From: Auriscalpium vulgare | Taxonomy: Eukaryota > Basidiomycota > Agaricomycetes > Russulales > Auriscalpiaceae | Assembly (NCBI GenBank): GCA_019915015.1 | Contig: JAHBBC010000043.1 | Span: 124,001 to 188,000 of the forward strand | Direction of reading: 5' to 3' | DNA: 64,000 nucleotides | Part shown: in pieces, positions 32,041 through 43,760 of the stretch | Position numbering within the stretch: the first letter of the stretch is position 1 | Layout of the letters: the number at the start of each line of letters is the position of its first letter | Translations under genes and position numbers: made by a program | The notes under the pieces: generated by a model | What the model was told of the DNA's origin: nothing | Databases searched by the model: none | The model's input: only the letters and a program-made list of their open reading frames with translations

Positions 32041-33343
32041 TCATGATCGTCGGAGCCTTTGCGCTTGGAGCGAGTCGGCCGCGCCTAGGAGGCCAAACGG
32101 GGTCAGCATTCGCAACACACGCACGGCGCACAGGGCTGCACGTACCACGGGCGACGCAGTCAAATGCGCAGCGAGCCAGGGGACAGCGGGCGCGGGCGCC
32201 GCGTGCACGGGCACGGGCATCGACATCACCAGCGGCGGCGGGCGCATCTGGAACGCCTCCGAACCCGGGCGCACATTCTCTGCAATGCGCGTCAGCACCG
32301 ACTCGCGCGCAGCAGCAGCGCACGACGCACCTCCGTCAAACACGAAGCCCGGCGTGGGTCCCGCCGGCGCGGGCGCGGGCGCGGGCGCGAGCGACACGGC
32401 GGGCAGCGGGACAATGAAGTTCTTGCGCTGCACGCGTGGGGGCTGCGCGGCGCGGTCCTGCGCACGCAGCCGTGCGCACGCGCGCTCCGCGCCCTTGAGC
32501 GCGATGTACGCGTCCTCCTCGCGCAGCCGGGCGTCCTCGACGTCGGCCTCGAGCGCGCGCGCGGCGGCGATGGCCCGGGCAGCGTCCGCCTGCGCGGCGG
32601 CGCACCGCGCACGGACGGCGGCGAGCTTGCGCATGCTCCTCTCGCGCTGCCACGCGGCCCAGGCAAGGTGCCGCTCGCGCATGTCGAGGTCCGTGCCCCA
32701 CGGCCAGAGGGCGTTGCTGTTGCTGTAGGGCATCCTGGGGCGGCGGGTCAGCGGCGACAGCGAGCACGGAACTGGATGCGTACGGGGCGAGGGGCAAGTT
32801 CTCCTTGGCGCTGTTGTGGGACGGCTCGCGCGCGGCGCGAGGCGCTCGCTTCGAATCGGACGCCTGGGCGGACTGCTTGTCGGCGGGCAGCTGCGCGTGC
32901 GCGGGACGGGGTGCTGGCGGCGGCGCGTCCGCCCTACTCTTCTCCTCGCGTCGCTGTGCGCGCGCGTCTGGCGACATGGAGCGAGGAACTGGGCTCGAGG
33001 CGGGCTGGGGCATGTCGAGGGGGATCGGCGACAGGAGCTGCGCGTCCTCGTCCTCCACGATCGGCTCACCCTCCGCAATGGTGCCCTTCATGGCCCGGGG
33101 GCACAGGCCAAGGCGCAGCGGCGCGCGGGGCCGCCGCTTGGACGGCCGCGGCTCGGGGGTGTCGCGCGCCAGCTGCATCTCCAACAGCCGTTTGGTGGTA
33201 TTGAGGGCGGCGACGCGCATGATTTTGAGTATGTCGGCTAATCTGCGCTCCTTCTCTTCTCGGCTTGCGAAGAAGGGTTGGGCCTGCGGCGTGACGGGCC
33301 TGGCATCGGACATGGGATAGTCGAGGTACAATTCCTGGGACAT
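32041..33343 (-). CDS. Hypothetical protein with central helical/coiled-coil segment
   Basis: Two exons, 33343-32784 and 32734-32041, joined by a 49-bp intron (GTACGC...CCCCAG with CTGAC); the lengths sum to 417 residues. The start is MSQELYLDYPM. The N-terminal part is Pro/Ser/Arg-rich and low in complexity. After the splice comes PYSNSNALWPWGTDLD and an Ala/Arg/Glu-rich helix (about residues 205-285) with coiled-coil character. The C-terminal part is Pro/Ala-rich. I recognise no family. The joined frame, good splice sites and strong codon bias towards G/C support a real gene. Confidence 0.6.
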
Positions 33344-35859
33344 CTTGAGATATTAGCCTGCTGGCGCGTATAGGGTAGTATGTCGTGAGGGACGAGCGAG
33401 AGTGAAGAGACAGAAGCAGACTGTGCGTGAATGGTCTGGCTATGATGTCTATGTGGAACACGCCAGCGTGCGGGAGAAGGGATGAGGGGAAAGTAGAGGA
33501 GACGAGGACCAGTCGTAGAGAGCAGTCCCCATTTCGCGTTATAAAAGGGCAAGAACAACGCAAGACAACAAGGCGCGAGCCGAGCGTCTTTATTGTGTTT
33601 GCAGCCCGTATCGCGATCGCGGCCTTTGAGGCTACTGGTCAAAGAACATGGCAGAAAGGCCACGTGGCCCGCCACTTCGCATACTTAGCCGGACCCAAGT
33701 TCTGCCCTTCCCCGTGAGCAAAAGGCGACCAGTATGCGAGCACATCCTTACCGGCGCGCGTGGTGGCTTCGAAGAGGAACGGGAGAACCGTGGCCCCCGG
33801 CAGCGGCTGGGATGGCCCTGGCTTATGTCAGCGAGACGGCCTTCAGAGCGACCTTGTCCAGCGTCGCGAAGGCGTCCAAAGTTGTAGGCTCTTGTGGATC
33901 CCCCTTCACGTCGTGACAGGCACTTTTCGCATGTGGCGCTTGCCCAGGGACACTGATCTGATGGCAATTTTCCGAAGCGCTGGACTGTCCGTCGCACAGG
34001 TCCTTAGCTCTCTTATTGTCCTTGTAAGGTGCTGTTACGCGCATGACGCTACGAGCTTTTTGTTGTTCTCACTTCTCCGGGTACCGGCTGTCATGTGCAC
34101 TCGGAGTATAAGCCGAGACGCGCGAGCTGGCGACGCACAACATCGATGCGTCTCCGAGAATAATAGAGGCAAAGCCGGTTCCGGGGCGCGGGCCGACCGC
34201 TCGTTCATCTCTCATGAGCTTTGCCCCGTATAGCGCGAGCAGGCGAGGGACTTCCTCACGGCCACCCGCACTGCGAAGAGGAGAAGGTACCATGGAGTAT
34301 GCAGGGCAGCAGATTCCGCAGGTCGGACGGGACGCTGTATCGCTGCATCGAACCGTGGCCACCGCGTGAGCGAGTGGCGCGTCCCCGGCCTCCTTGCATC
34401 CATATCCAGCGAGCCCACGTCGTAGTCGAAAGCAAGCAAGGATCACCGACATCTATCACCGACAAGCAAAGAAAGCAACGTTAACGACGAAATTCCCGAT
34501 CAATCGATCAAAGAACTGAGAAGACACATGTGCGTTCTGTTCTCGCGGTCCAGCGCGCCCAGTTGCGGCGGTGTCCACGGGGAAGCCGCAGGCGCCGTCG
34601 CGTCCCGTATTGAAGGCGTGGCGCACAGCCTGTTGCTGTTGCGTTCATCTTGACTCTTAACGCACATGAGCAAGGCTAACCTGCGTCAAGTCCAAAGACG
34701 CGGTCAGCCGAGAGATACCGAAATAAGAAGGAACTCGTACCATCGACGAGCAGCTTGCATTGGATGAGCGCCGCCGTGCTCGAGTCTCAGCCGCGCCGCA
34801 TCTTTCACCGTTGCGCGCGTGCCCAGAACGTTGAGCAGGTTCGCCGGAGTGCAGCAGTGCTATACGCTCGGCCTGCATGATGCTCGAGATCGAATAGCAG
34901 TTGCCCGCCCTCTGCGTCGTTAGACAGTCAGTGAGCGGCAGATTATGTGAAGGGTGGCGCACGTACAGGGAGGGAAACAGAGATGGCGCTCTATCGGCCC
35001 GCAGTTAAAGGTATGAGGATGGACAGGTCCTGCAGGACACACATCAGCATCTTTCTCTGCGCGTGAATGGCAACAGGAGAAGACGTACGGGCTAGCTGGC
35101 TCTGCCAGAACATGGGACGCGAGCGGGTCGCACCACTAGGTGCGGAGCGCGCGGGCGGGGTACATGCGTGGCGGGCGTGGGTTGAGGAAGACGGCGACGC
35201 GGTGGAGATGCCTTCAGATGAAGTCAGCGGGCGTAGTCCATCGGATCCTGCCTCCTCGCGCACGAAGACAGATTCGTGAGACTGAAACGTGCAGGCCGAT
35301 ATACGAAAATCTCTTGTATGTACAGAGACACGCCACACGGACAAGGAGAAACAGCTCTTTGTGTTGGAGAGACGGGTATCCGTCTGGCTTGGAGGGACTG
35401 GTCGTGTCTGATAGAGCACCTGCTGCGACATATGACTGAGTATGCACCTCGGGTGAATGAGCGACTCATAGAGCGCCATCTACAGATAATGGTCAAGTAA
35501 GTGGACAGATCTCGTGGGATGTCACATACCAAAAGCGTTGCGCATACGAGCCATTGGCCTAGCGCGACACACGTCTTCGCTGGTACGCAACGACGGGCTC
35601 CACCGGCAGTCGAGCAGGACGAACCGTTTCGCCGGCCAACTCGGCCATCGGGCGCTCCACTTGCTTTGACGGTGCAGAATGGCGACGAGAGGGATGGAAG
35701 CAAAGCAATGCAATCGTAGATATGTGACCGACTCTTCGAAGATGAGACCGTCTGTTGACGGTCTTTGACGGCAGAAGGGGAGGCTTGTTGGACTGCATGC
35801 CAAAGTTGAGGGCATGCTACACAGAACCCTTTTGGAACCCTTAATACGCAGTCGCATCT
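33344..35859. other. Intergenic, no supported gene
   Basis: About 2.5 kb with scattered short frames on both strands, none with a motif I can name. The first part is the upstream region of the helical protein. The far end borders the inverted duplication. Confidence 0.4.
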
Positions 35860-35867
35860 GACTACAG

Positions 35868-36080
35868 CATGGAAAACTCACCAAGCAGCCAAAGCGTCGA
35901 GGCCGTGCCCGCAATCGTAAGGGTCTGCCGTACCGTCAGCGCTGCACCACTTGAGAGCTATATTACTTTCAGGCATAGATTGGATAGCAGCAATCGACAG
36001 TGGCACCGTTCTTCGATCCCAATATTGGCTTTCCAGGTGCCAGGCGTGTCACCGACGTGGAGTGCCGTCTGCGGTTGAGG
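35868..36080 (-). pseudogene. PDI-like relic (protein disulfide isomerase fragment)
   Basis: The minus strand reads LKWCSADGTADPYDCGHGLD and continues ALAAW up to a GTGAGT donor; PDI family proteins have FPTLKWF...GTAEPY-GGRDLDALAAF at this place. It is the counterpart of the longer relic at 57211-57800. The first thioredoxin active site is not present in this arm, because the segment corresponding to about 56970-57600 is missing. Confidence 0.6.
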
Positions 36081-36294
36081 GTCTTCTGTGGGCGGTTGAC
36101 GGTTGGGGGTGGCGATTACATGTTTGGCCACGTGGCTCATCTGGCGCGCTATCGATGGCCTTCGCAACTTGTCCTCTCCCGCCACATCAAGTGTTGGAAA
36201 ATGCTACCAAAGTCCCTCCTGTCCAAAGTTCGGAAGCCCGTCAGGCTGCGCAGCCAAACTGTTTCATCAGAGGGTGAGACACCAGCAGTCGAGG

Positions 36295-39200
36295 ATGTCC
36301 CGGAAGGCTCATATCAGAACAGATCAGCATGACATCAATAGCAAGATGTCTCCAGTTGGCAGCCCGAGACAAGCTCGCGAGGACTATACATTGTCCACGC
36401 ATCTTGCTGTATTGAAGGAGATCGGAGAGATCGCGGCAAATGTGCCATATATCAAGGGTGTAGCGGGAGTTCTCTTGAGGGTTGCTGAGATAAGGGAGGT
36501 GAGTAGCTCTGAGTCTCATCAACAAGAGCTATATCTCATGTAGGGATACACAGCGATCTGTCATTTATGATGACAGTTGCGATGAAATAATGGAAGACCT
36601 TGCTAGAGCTGCTGAGATGGTGGCTCATGCATTTCAGTGGTGTACCCCAGGCTCCAATGCAAACCTGCTTGATGCAAACACAATGCCTGCTGATCTGATT
36701 GATCTTCTTCAATCCCTCAGACAGTGAGTGCTATTTGTTGCTGTTAGCTAGCCTGATAATCACAAGGCTGCTTTGGCATTTCAGAGAATTAGACAAGATC
36801 AAAGACCACATGATCTTATTAGAGTCTTATAATCAATCCAGAATAACCAGAATTCAAAAGACTTTGTTTCACTCAGCCATGTTGGATAAAACACAGAGGT
36901 GTAGTAGAACTCTCAAAGAAGTTCTTGAAGCTACAAAAGTAAAGTTCTTCAAATAGCTATTGTTATAGGATCCTAACAATCTCTGCAGAGTGCTCTGATT
37001 ATGCATATCGGTTTTAATTCCAATGCAGCATCAAGTCAAGTAAGTCATATGATATATGTGTTTTCTGGGACTAAATAGTGGACCTGTGCAGACTAGTCAT
37101 CTAGGTTTGAGGTGTTTATCACACACAATGCCCACCTTGTGTCTTGCTAATACTCTTATGATAGACCAAATATGTCACTTCCCCCATTACCTCAAGGTTT
37201 CTGTGGGAGAACTTTTGAGGTTGAAAAAATTGTGTCTATAATCATCTCAGCATCACCTTCAGCAAAAATAACAATAACAGGCCCTGGCGGTGTAGGCAAA
37301 ACTGCAGTAGCTCTGGGTGTTCTACATCATGCAGATATCAAGAAGAAATTCAAGGAGAATATATATTTCGTGTCTTGTGAATCATGCACTACAGTCAGTC
37401 TGCTACTGGCAAAATTGGCTCAGATATTTGATGTTATATGTGAAAATGAACAACTTGTGGAATCACATGTTCTTTCTTATCTTAACAAAGGCTCTGATTG
37501 CTTAATCACCTTAGACAACTTTGAAACACTCTGGGAACAAAATGCATCACAAAGAAGTCAAACTGAGTCGTTATTGAAAAAGATGGTGGAGGTGCCTGGT
37601 ATAACTCTACTAGTGACTATAAGAGGAACAGAAAGACCTTCTTGTGTGAATTGGACAGAGCCAACATTGCCACCTCTTGAGCCAGTCAGCATTCAAGTAT
37701 CAATAGAACTATTCAAGAATATTTCTGGAAAATGGGACAAGTATGCAGATCAATTATTAAAGGCTATAGATGGTCTACCATTGGCAGTGACATTGATAGC
37801 CTACCTTGCTCAATCTACAAATTGTCATGATCTGTGGTGTCTCTGGCAAAAGAATCAGACTGGGTTACTTGAGCGTGATAAAACCCATCGTCTAACAAGT
37901 GTAGATGTCTCTATACATTTATCAATCAGTGGCAGTAGAATAAACAATTCACCAGACTCTTTGAGATTACTAAGCATGGTGTGCATGTTGCCTCAGGGGC
38001 TTGACATGTCTAAGAACATGAAGCTTCAAAAGTACTTCCCCAATATGCCAGATTTTGATATTTTGATGATACCACTAAAGACCAGTGGAGTAGTCTATTC
38101 AACACCCCAAAACTTTTTAAATGTCCATTCACTGATACGTGCTTATTGTCAGAGTTACCATCCATGTTCACAAGAAGACAAGGTGTCATTGGCTGAGTAC
38201 TATATCAAATTGGCAACAACAAGTCATGTAGGGCAAGACAGCATATTTCATGAGCAAGTTTCCCAACTGGAAAACATGTATGTCTTATTTTATGACTTGC
38301 TCCAAGGGACACCTTGGCCTTCGTTGATAAGCGCTGCATTGGAATTTTCATTCTTTGCCTGTTGTGTGGGCTCATTCTCAGATCAACTGCTTGTTTTGGT
38401 TGAGGAGCACTGCAATGCTATTTCAAATAAGGAACATATCAAGTTGTATACAGTATGGGGCAGATGTTGCAGCCGTACAGATCAGTTTGAGATGGGAGAA
38501 AGGATGTATGCAAAGGCAAAAGACTTGGCTGAATTATATGAAGACTACAGCAGTATAGGAAATATAATAGTACGTATGGCAAAACTAAAAACTAGTAGAG
38601 AGAACTGCAAAGACGCAATTGAGATGTATCAAGAGGCACTCAAGATGCACAAGCTTGCCAATGACACTGAGGGTCAAGCTGATGACTATCTTTGTATTGG
38701 ACGAGTCTGTTATGAAGTATATGACCTATCTCAAGCCAAACAATATTGCAATAAAGCATTGGAAATGTACAAGATTTTGTCCAATACTGATGGACAAAGC
38801 TATGCATGGAAGCTTCTTGGGGATTTATCATTTTGTGAAAAACAAAATGATAAAGCATATATCTGTTTTGAAGAGGCTTTGAAGTTGGGAAGACACAATC
38901 ATAATTTTTATCTAGAAGGAAGAACATTAGAAAGTATTGGCATGATTTTCTCTTCACAGGGGAGGTTTGCTGAGGCTGAGGAGAGTCTGCAGACAGCCTT
39001 CAAGATACAAATGAGGATTAAAGATAGCATTGGACAAGGATGTGCACTTGATGCATTAGGGAAAATGTATCTAGCACAAAACAAGCTTGATGATGCAAAA
39101 CAGTGCTTTGAAAGAGCATTAGAATGTCACAAATTTAGAGATGATAAAACATGTCAAGCATATTCCATCCAATCATTGGCTAGTGTTGTAGCATGCCAAA

Positions 39201-39730
39201 GAGACAACAACAGTGCTGTTGCTTTATACAAAAAGGCATATGATATGCATGGGAGTGTTGAAGACTTGGATGGTCAAGGATCTGATCTTGAAAGACTGGC
39301 AGCATTTTATTATTCCCTCAAAGAATATGAGGATGCTAAACAATACTGGCAACAAGCCCTAAAGATTGCACAAAATACAAATAATAAATTTGAAGAATCA
39401 CATGTTCTCTATCTGCTGGGAAAAACATGTTACAATATGAGGCAATACACTGAGTCTAGACAATACTGGGAGCTTTCTCTGCAAGAGAGTTCACATGTTA
39501 AATTTGCAAGGTGTGAAGGCTCTGTCTTAGAATGTTTAGCAGATCTAGAAATCATTTATGACAATTCAGTGCAAGCAATTGAATTATATGAAAGAGCACG
39601 TCAAGCATTTCAAACAGCAGACTTTTCCACAGGTCAAGAAAGGGTGTTAGCAAGTTTGGCTGGGATACATTTAGATCAAGGTCAAACTGAAAAGGCCAAA
39701 GAATACTATAAACTTTTGAGCATTGTATAA
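36295..39730 (+). CDS. NLR1: N-terminal helical domain - NB-ARC - TPR protein
   Basis: Predicted exons 36295-36498, 36554-36723, 36785-36938, 36989-37039, 37097-37104 (8 nt) and 37165-39730, total 1050 residues; introns are 50-61 bp. The N-terminal roughly 195 residues are all helical, in the style of fungal HeLo/MLKL-like four-helix domains. NB-ARC: P-loop GPGGVGKTAVAL, Walker B CLITLDNFETLW, sensor LLVTIRGTERP and GLPL-type DGLPLAVTLIA. From about residue 625, ten or so 40-residue TPR units with A-x-YCN/CFE-ALE patterns follow. Fungal NLRs act in allorecognition and defence, with repeats as sensor and the N-terminus as cell-death effector; this role is by family only. The start at 36295 is the first Met inside the block shared with NLR2. 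The gene is distinctly A+T-rich compared with its neighbours. Confidence 0.85.
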
Positions 39731-40241
39731 GATAGTAATACAGTGGTTTGGTACTTGCATATTGTAAGGCAGACAGCCATCACCATAGGGCAATGGTGTA
39801 AGGGATGTAAATGTAGGTGGGCATGTATTGCAGTGGAGTAGCAGACTGAAGGTTGCTACACAAGTGTAAGAGGGTGTGAGGACAGGACACACTAGCAGCA
39901 CAGGGCATCATTGATGTGACCGGGATTTCCGTCATGTGCTTAGTCCCTAGACACCAGTAGGTTGCAAAAGATTTTTTGTTCAATATGTACACTCTAGTAT
40001 TCAAATTGTCGTCCCTCTTGTGGACATCTGTACTACAATCATTATCCATTTTTCTTCTTTCTTTTTGTTTGTGTCTTGTTGCCATCTGCGTCCTCCTCCA
40101 CAACATATCAAGCAAGTCAGGCAACTCAGGTGGACTCACCACAAGATCAAATCAGCAGACACTGATACGCCTGGTTCTACGCTGAGCGGGGATTTCACCT
40201 CAATTTTCAAACTTTTGTCAAGTCCATATGCAGTGTAACAC
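39731..40241. other. NLR1 3' flank
   Basis: No gene seen. It includes the expected terminator/polyadenylation region of NLR1. Confidence 0.4.
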
Positions 40242-41163
40242 TGATGGGCGTCCAACCGGTAGTGAGGCGGATATATATTGATATCCACTCCTCAGAGCGC
40301 AGTAATGGACGTATCGATTTGAGGGAGTCAGTCAGGGTCCCGAGACTACGCACAGCAAATCCTGCTCGGTGCACGAGTGGGACACAGCGACTTGGACTTG
40401 GATCGGAGGGCACAAGAGGCTAGGGGAGAGGACAATAGCGCGCGGGCTAGACACAACACGGATCACCGAAATGATGTAGTGCTGGAGACGCGACGGGCGA
40501 GCTCCCAAGAATGTGTCACGGAAGCTAGGAATGTCGGAGGGGATGCGAGGACCATTTCAAAAGTTGAAGGGGAGTTACGCAGCGGTGGCAATGGTTGGGG
40601 GAATATTTGAAGATGAGAGGGTCGAAGTACGAGGCGGTGGTGAAGGAACAGAGGGGCGTATATAAGCCTGATCTCTGCGTTGAAGGTGCGGGTGTCGAAG
40701 GAGAGATTGGTGAGACGTAGGGAGATTTCGAAAGGCGAGAGGGGATTTGTTGAGGGTCGTGGTATTGATATTCGTACTGATATTGCGGCGTGGTATTGGG
40801 TCGAAGTTCGTGCATCTAAGAGCTTAGAGCAACAGTTTGTGGTGAAGTCAGACCACTTCAGAGGCTCTTTTGAGATCCTGAGTACGAGGGGGAATAGGAA
40901 CTTGTTATTTTGTCTTCGAGCGACTCAGAACTATTTGTACGACAATCGAGTCAGAATCCGTATCATACGGACGTTGACATAGGAAGACAAATACGATCTA
41001 AACACGGAAGATGTGGGTCAGATATCACAGGGAGTACAAGGTGGACACGGGGGAGTGAGTATACGAGGGATGTGGCAAGAGAGGATCGTTGAATTAAGGT
41101 ATAGTTTAGGTTTAGTTCCGACTTACGATCGCCGCTAGGGGGCGAAGTGCAAAACGCGCGGCT
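40242..41163 (+). repeat. R1, LTR-like repeat
   Basis: It begins TGATGGGCGTCC and has a TATA box (GTATATAAGCC near 40659) followed by a start-site-like stretch. It is nearly identical to R3 (51471-52395, inverted), with partial or diverged relatives at 41783-42339 and 42890-43760. Size, TG start and internal promoter fit a solo LTR, but neither the CA end nor a target duplication could be fixed. Short frames inside it are shared only because the DNA is repeated. Confidence 0.6.
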
Positions 41164-41782
41164 AGCGCTAGATCGTAAGGCGCTATCAGTGTATCGTAAT
41201 GTCGAGTGAGGTATCCGATGTATTCCGAGTGTAAATTGAAGGGAGGGACGTACAACGGGCGGTCTTGGCTCGCTGTGTAGCGCTCCTGCCTATCTCGGAA
41301 GGCTGTGGATTAATATAGGCGGGACCGTATCGTAGATCAAGATGTGGGGGATATTGAGGAATCGGGGGACACAGAAGGGAAGCTTGATTGACAGCGGCGC
41401 ATCACGGCGGGGAAGGTTGTGGCGTGTGGATTTGAGTTAGATAGTCACTGTGTGACTGCTGTGCGGGGCTGTAGGATTGTGGCGTGTGGCTTGGGGCGCC
41501 TGGTGGGGTGTCAAGGGTGCTGCGCAATGTCGGGACACTCTGGGAACGTGGTGGGAGGCGATTGCGATATGTCTAGAGCTGAGGGCAACAAGGGGATGTG
41601 TGTGCGAGACATCACAACGTGTGCACAGAGTGATGGGGACTGGATATGAACATCTTGATGGCTTGGGAAGTGCGTAAACATGACTTGGGGACTTGTGCGG
41701 TCATCTGGCAAAGCTTGGAGGGTAGAGAATTGATGGAAACGTCAAGGGGTATGGGCCTGTGTTGCTACAAGTGGGCTAGCGT
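41164..41782. other. Spacer between R1 and R2
   Basis: No gene seen; simple GT-rich sequence on the plus strand. Confidence 0.35.
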
Positions 41783-42339
41783 TGATGGGCGTCCAACTGG
41801 TAGTGAGGCGGATATATACTGATATCCAATCCTCAGAGCGCAGTAGTGGACGTATCGATTTGAGGGAGTACAGTCAGGGTCCCGAGACTACGCACGGCAA
41901 ATCCTGCTCGGTGTACAAGTGGGACACGGTGACTAGGACTTGGATCGGAGGACGCGAGAGGCTGGGGGAGAGGACAATAGTGTGCGGGCTAGACACGGCA
42001 CGGATCACCGAAATGATGCAGTGCTGGAGACGCGACGGGCGAGCTCCCAAGAATGTGTCACGGAAGCTAGGAATGTCGGAGGGGACACCAGGACTATTTT
42101 GAAAGTCGAAGGGGAATTACGCAGCGGTGGCAATGGTCAGGGGAATATATCGAGGACGAGAGGGATGAAGTATGAGGCGGTGACAAAGGAACAGAGGGGC
42201 GTATATAAGCCTGATCTCTGCGTTGAAGGTGCGGGGTGTCGAGGGAGAGAGTGGTGAGGCGTAGGGAGATTTTGAAGGGCAAGAGGGGATTTGTTGAGGG
42301 TCGTGGTATTGATATTCGTATTGATATTGCGGCGTGGTG
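41783..42339 (+). repeat. R2, 3'-truncated member of the R repeat family
   Basis: In direct orientation to R1 and roughly 90 percent similar until GGCGTGGT at 42339, where R1 goes on with another 800 bp and R2 breaks into unrelated sequence. The following frame (MNPGEGPGNVDRNGG...) is Pro/Gly/Arg-rich and of unknown meaning. Confidence 0.65.
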
Positions 42340-42889
42340 ATGAGATGAACCCTGGGGAAGGCCCTGGGAACGTCGATAGAAATGGAGGGAGCGAGCGGTC
42401 AACCGCTGGCCCAAGAGGTGGGGGATCAGAGGAAGAAACCCAAGATCGCGACCGTGACCCGAACCAACCCACCCAGGACCCCGCGGGTCCTGGCCTTTCT
42501 CCCTAGCCTGCACTCCCCGCCCTGTCCGGCTGTCGGGCGATGCATCCTCTCCTGTTGGTATCTGTCCCGTCCGCCCACGCCCCCCATCGTGAGTCCCGTC
42601 TTGGTCACCGTGTAGTACCGACTGACCGACCCGACCGCCTGCGTCCGTACCGTTCGTAGCAGCTATCCTAGAATATAAACGTCAGTCACAAACATCCTAT
42701 CACACTGTATCACTCCAGTCTGCGGTTGGGTCTGGGCAGCGTGGCCCGTAGTATCGCGGAAGAGGTGCGACTCGAGAGCCGGTACTGCTCAACCGCCTAA
42801 GTCATCTTGCCAGCCCAGTCGGACGAGGTCGCGTCTTTGCGGAGGTCGCTACGATGTGGAAATGAAAGGTGTAGTCTCGGTGATGGGCA
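42340..42889. other. Spacer downstream of R2
   Basis: No gene is supported; a Gly/Pro-coding short frame at 42345-42506 has no recognisable motif. Confidence 0.35.
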
Positions 42890-43760
42890 CCAGACAGTAG
42901 TAGGGCGGAAATGGGTAGGTTTCCTATCCCTAGAGCGCTGTCAGTGGTACCGCGTTGTTGTGCGAGCGAGTCGTCACGTTCCCAAAGGTTCGCGAAGTGA
43001 CTCCACCGACACGTGGATTGTTGTCGTAACGAGGATGCGGATCGGAATGAGGGTTCGGCGTGTGCGCCGGACCAGGAAACGAGAAGGGGAGAGCGTACGA
43101 GTCACCGAAGTGACGAACACACGAAGTCGCGACGAGCAAGCTCCAAAGTTGGACGCGGAGGAACGCGGAATGACGACGGAGGGAGGGAGAGAGAGATCAA
43201 CGTAACACGAGGTTCGGCTTTATACATTGATCGGTGTGGTGGGTAGTTGGGTGACTTCGGACAACTTCGGCTTGGGGACGAAGTTATGTGTAATGGGGAA
43301 CACGTTCGTCGTGGGCCTGAGTTTGAGGAGGCCTCGAAGGTGATATCAGAGTGAATGAAGGTCTGTCAATGGCGATGTTCGAGAGGCGAGGTTTGGTCGA
43401 CAATGTTCGAGAGGCGAGGTTCGGAAGGGGAATTCGGGAGGCGAGGTTCGGAAAGCGAAGTTGGGGTACGTGGTGCGAAAGGCGAAGGTCAAAAGCGAAG
43501 TCGAAGTTGAGCGTATTGGGGCGTGCGGCGTAGTCGAAAGTGAGGTTACGGGCGATAAGGAGAACGAGGGAGTACAACGACAGTAAGAGCTGTTGATGCG
43601 GGCGGTTTGCAACGTCTCTTTCGAGATGCTGACTATGAGGGGGGAAAGTAACTTGTTATCCGGTGTGCTATCAAGTTGTATTTAAGCTACAGCGAGTGCG
43701 AGACCGTATCGCACGGAAACAAACATAGGTAGGTGCGTACAGAGACGAAACACGAGCGAA
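42890..43760 (+). repeat. R4, strongly diverged R repeat
   Basis: The layout of R1 is kept (TATA-like TTTATACATTG near 43213; TCTTTCGAGATGCTGAC near 43617 against TCTTTTGAGATCCTGAG near 40866), but the sequence is far less similar, so this copy is older. Confidence 0.5.

Larger units (their letters stand above)
35860..41163. repeat. Left arm of the large inverted duplication
   Basis: It contains a PDI relic, NLR1 and repeat R1. The same order is found reversed at 51471-57810. Similarity is uneven: the PDI relic and the sequence to about 36285 are roughly 80 percent alike, 36285-38555 looks identical, the TPR half is clearly diverged, and R1/R3 are again close to identical. Mirrored positions sum to 92980 within the identical block without any indel. 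Confidence 0.85.

Noticed and set aside
32164..33204. 346-residue Arg/Gly-rich frame on the plus strand
   Set aside because: Low-complexity shadow of the two-exon gene on the minus strand, whose frame and splice sites fit each other.
40680..40982. Frame of 100 residues shared by R1 and R3 (51653-51928)
   Set aside because: Shared because the repeat is nearly identical; in R2 and R4 it is not conserved, and it overlaps an LTR-like promoter region.
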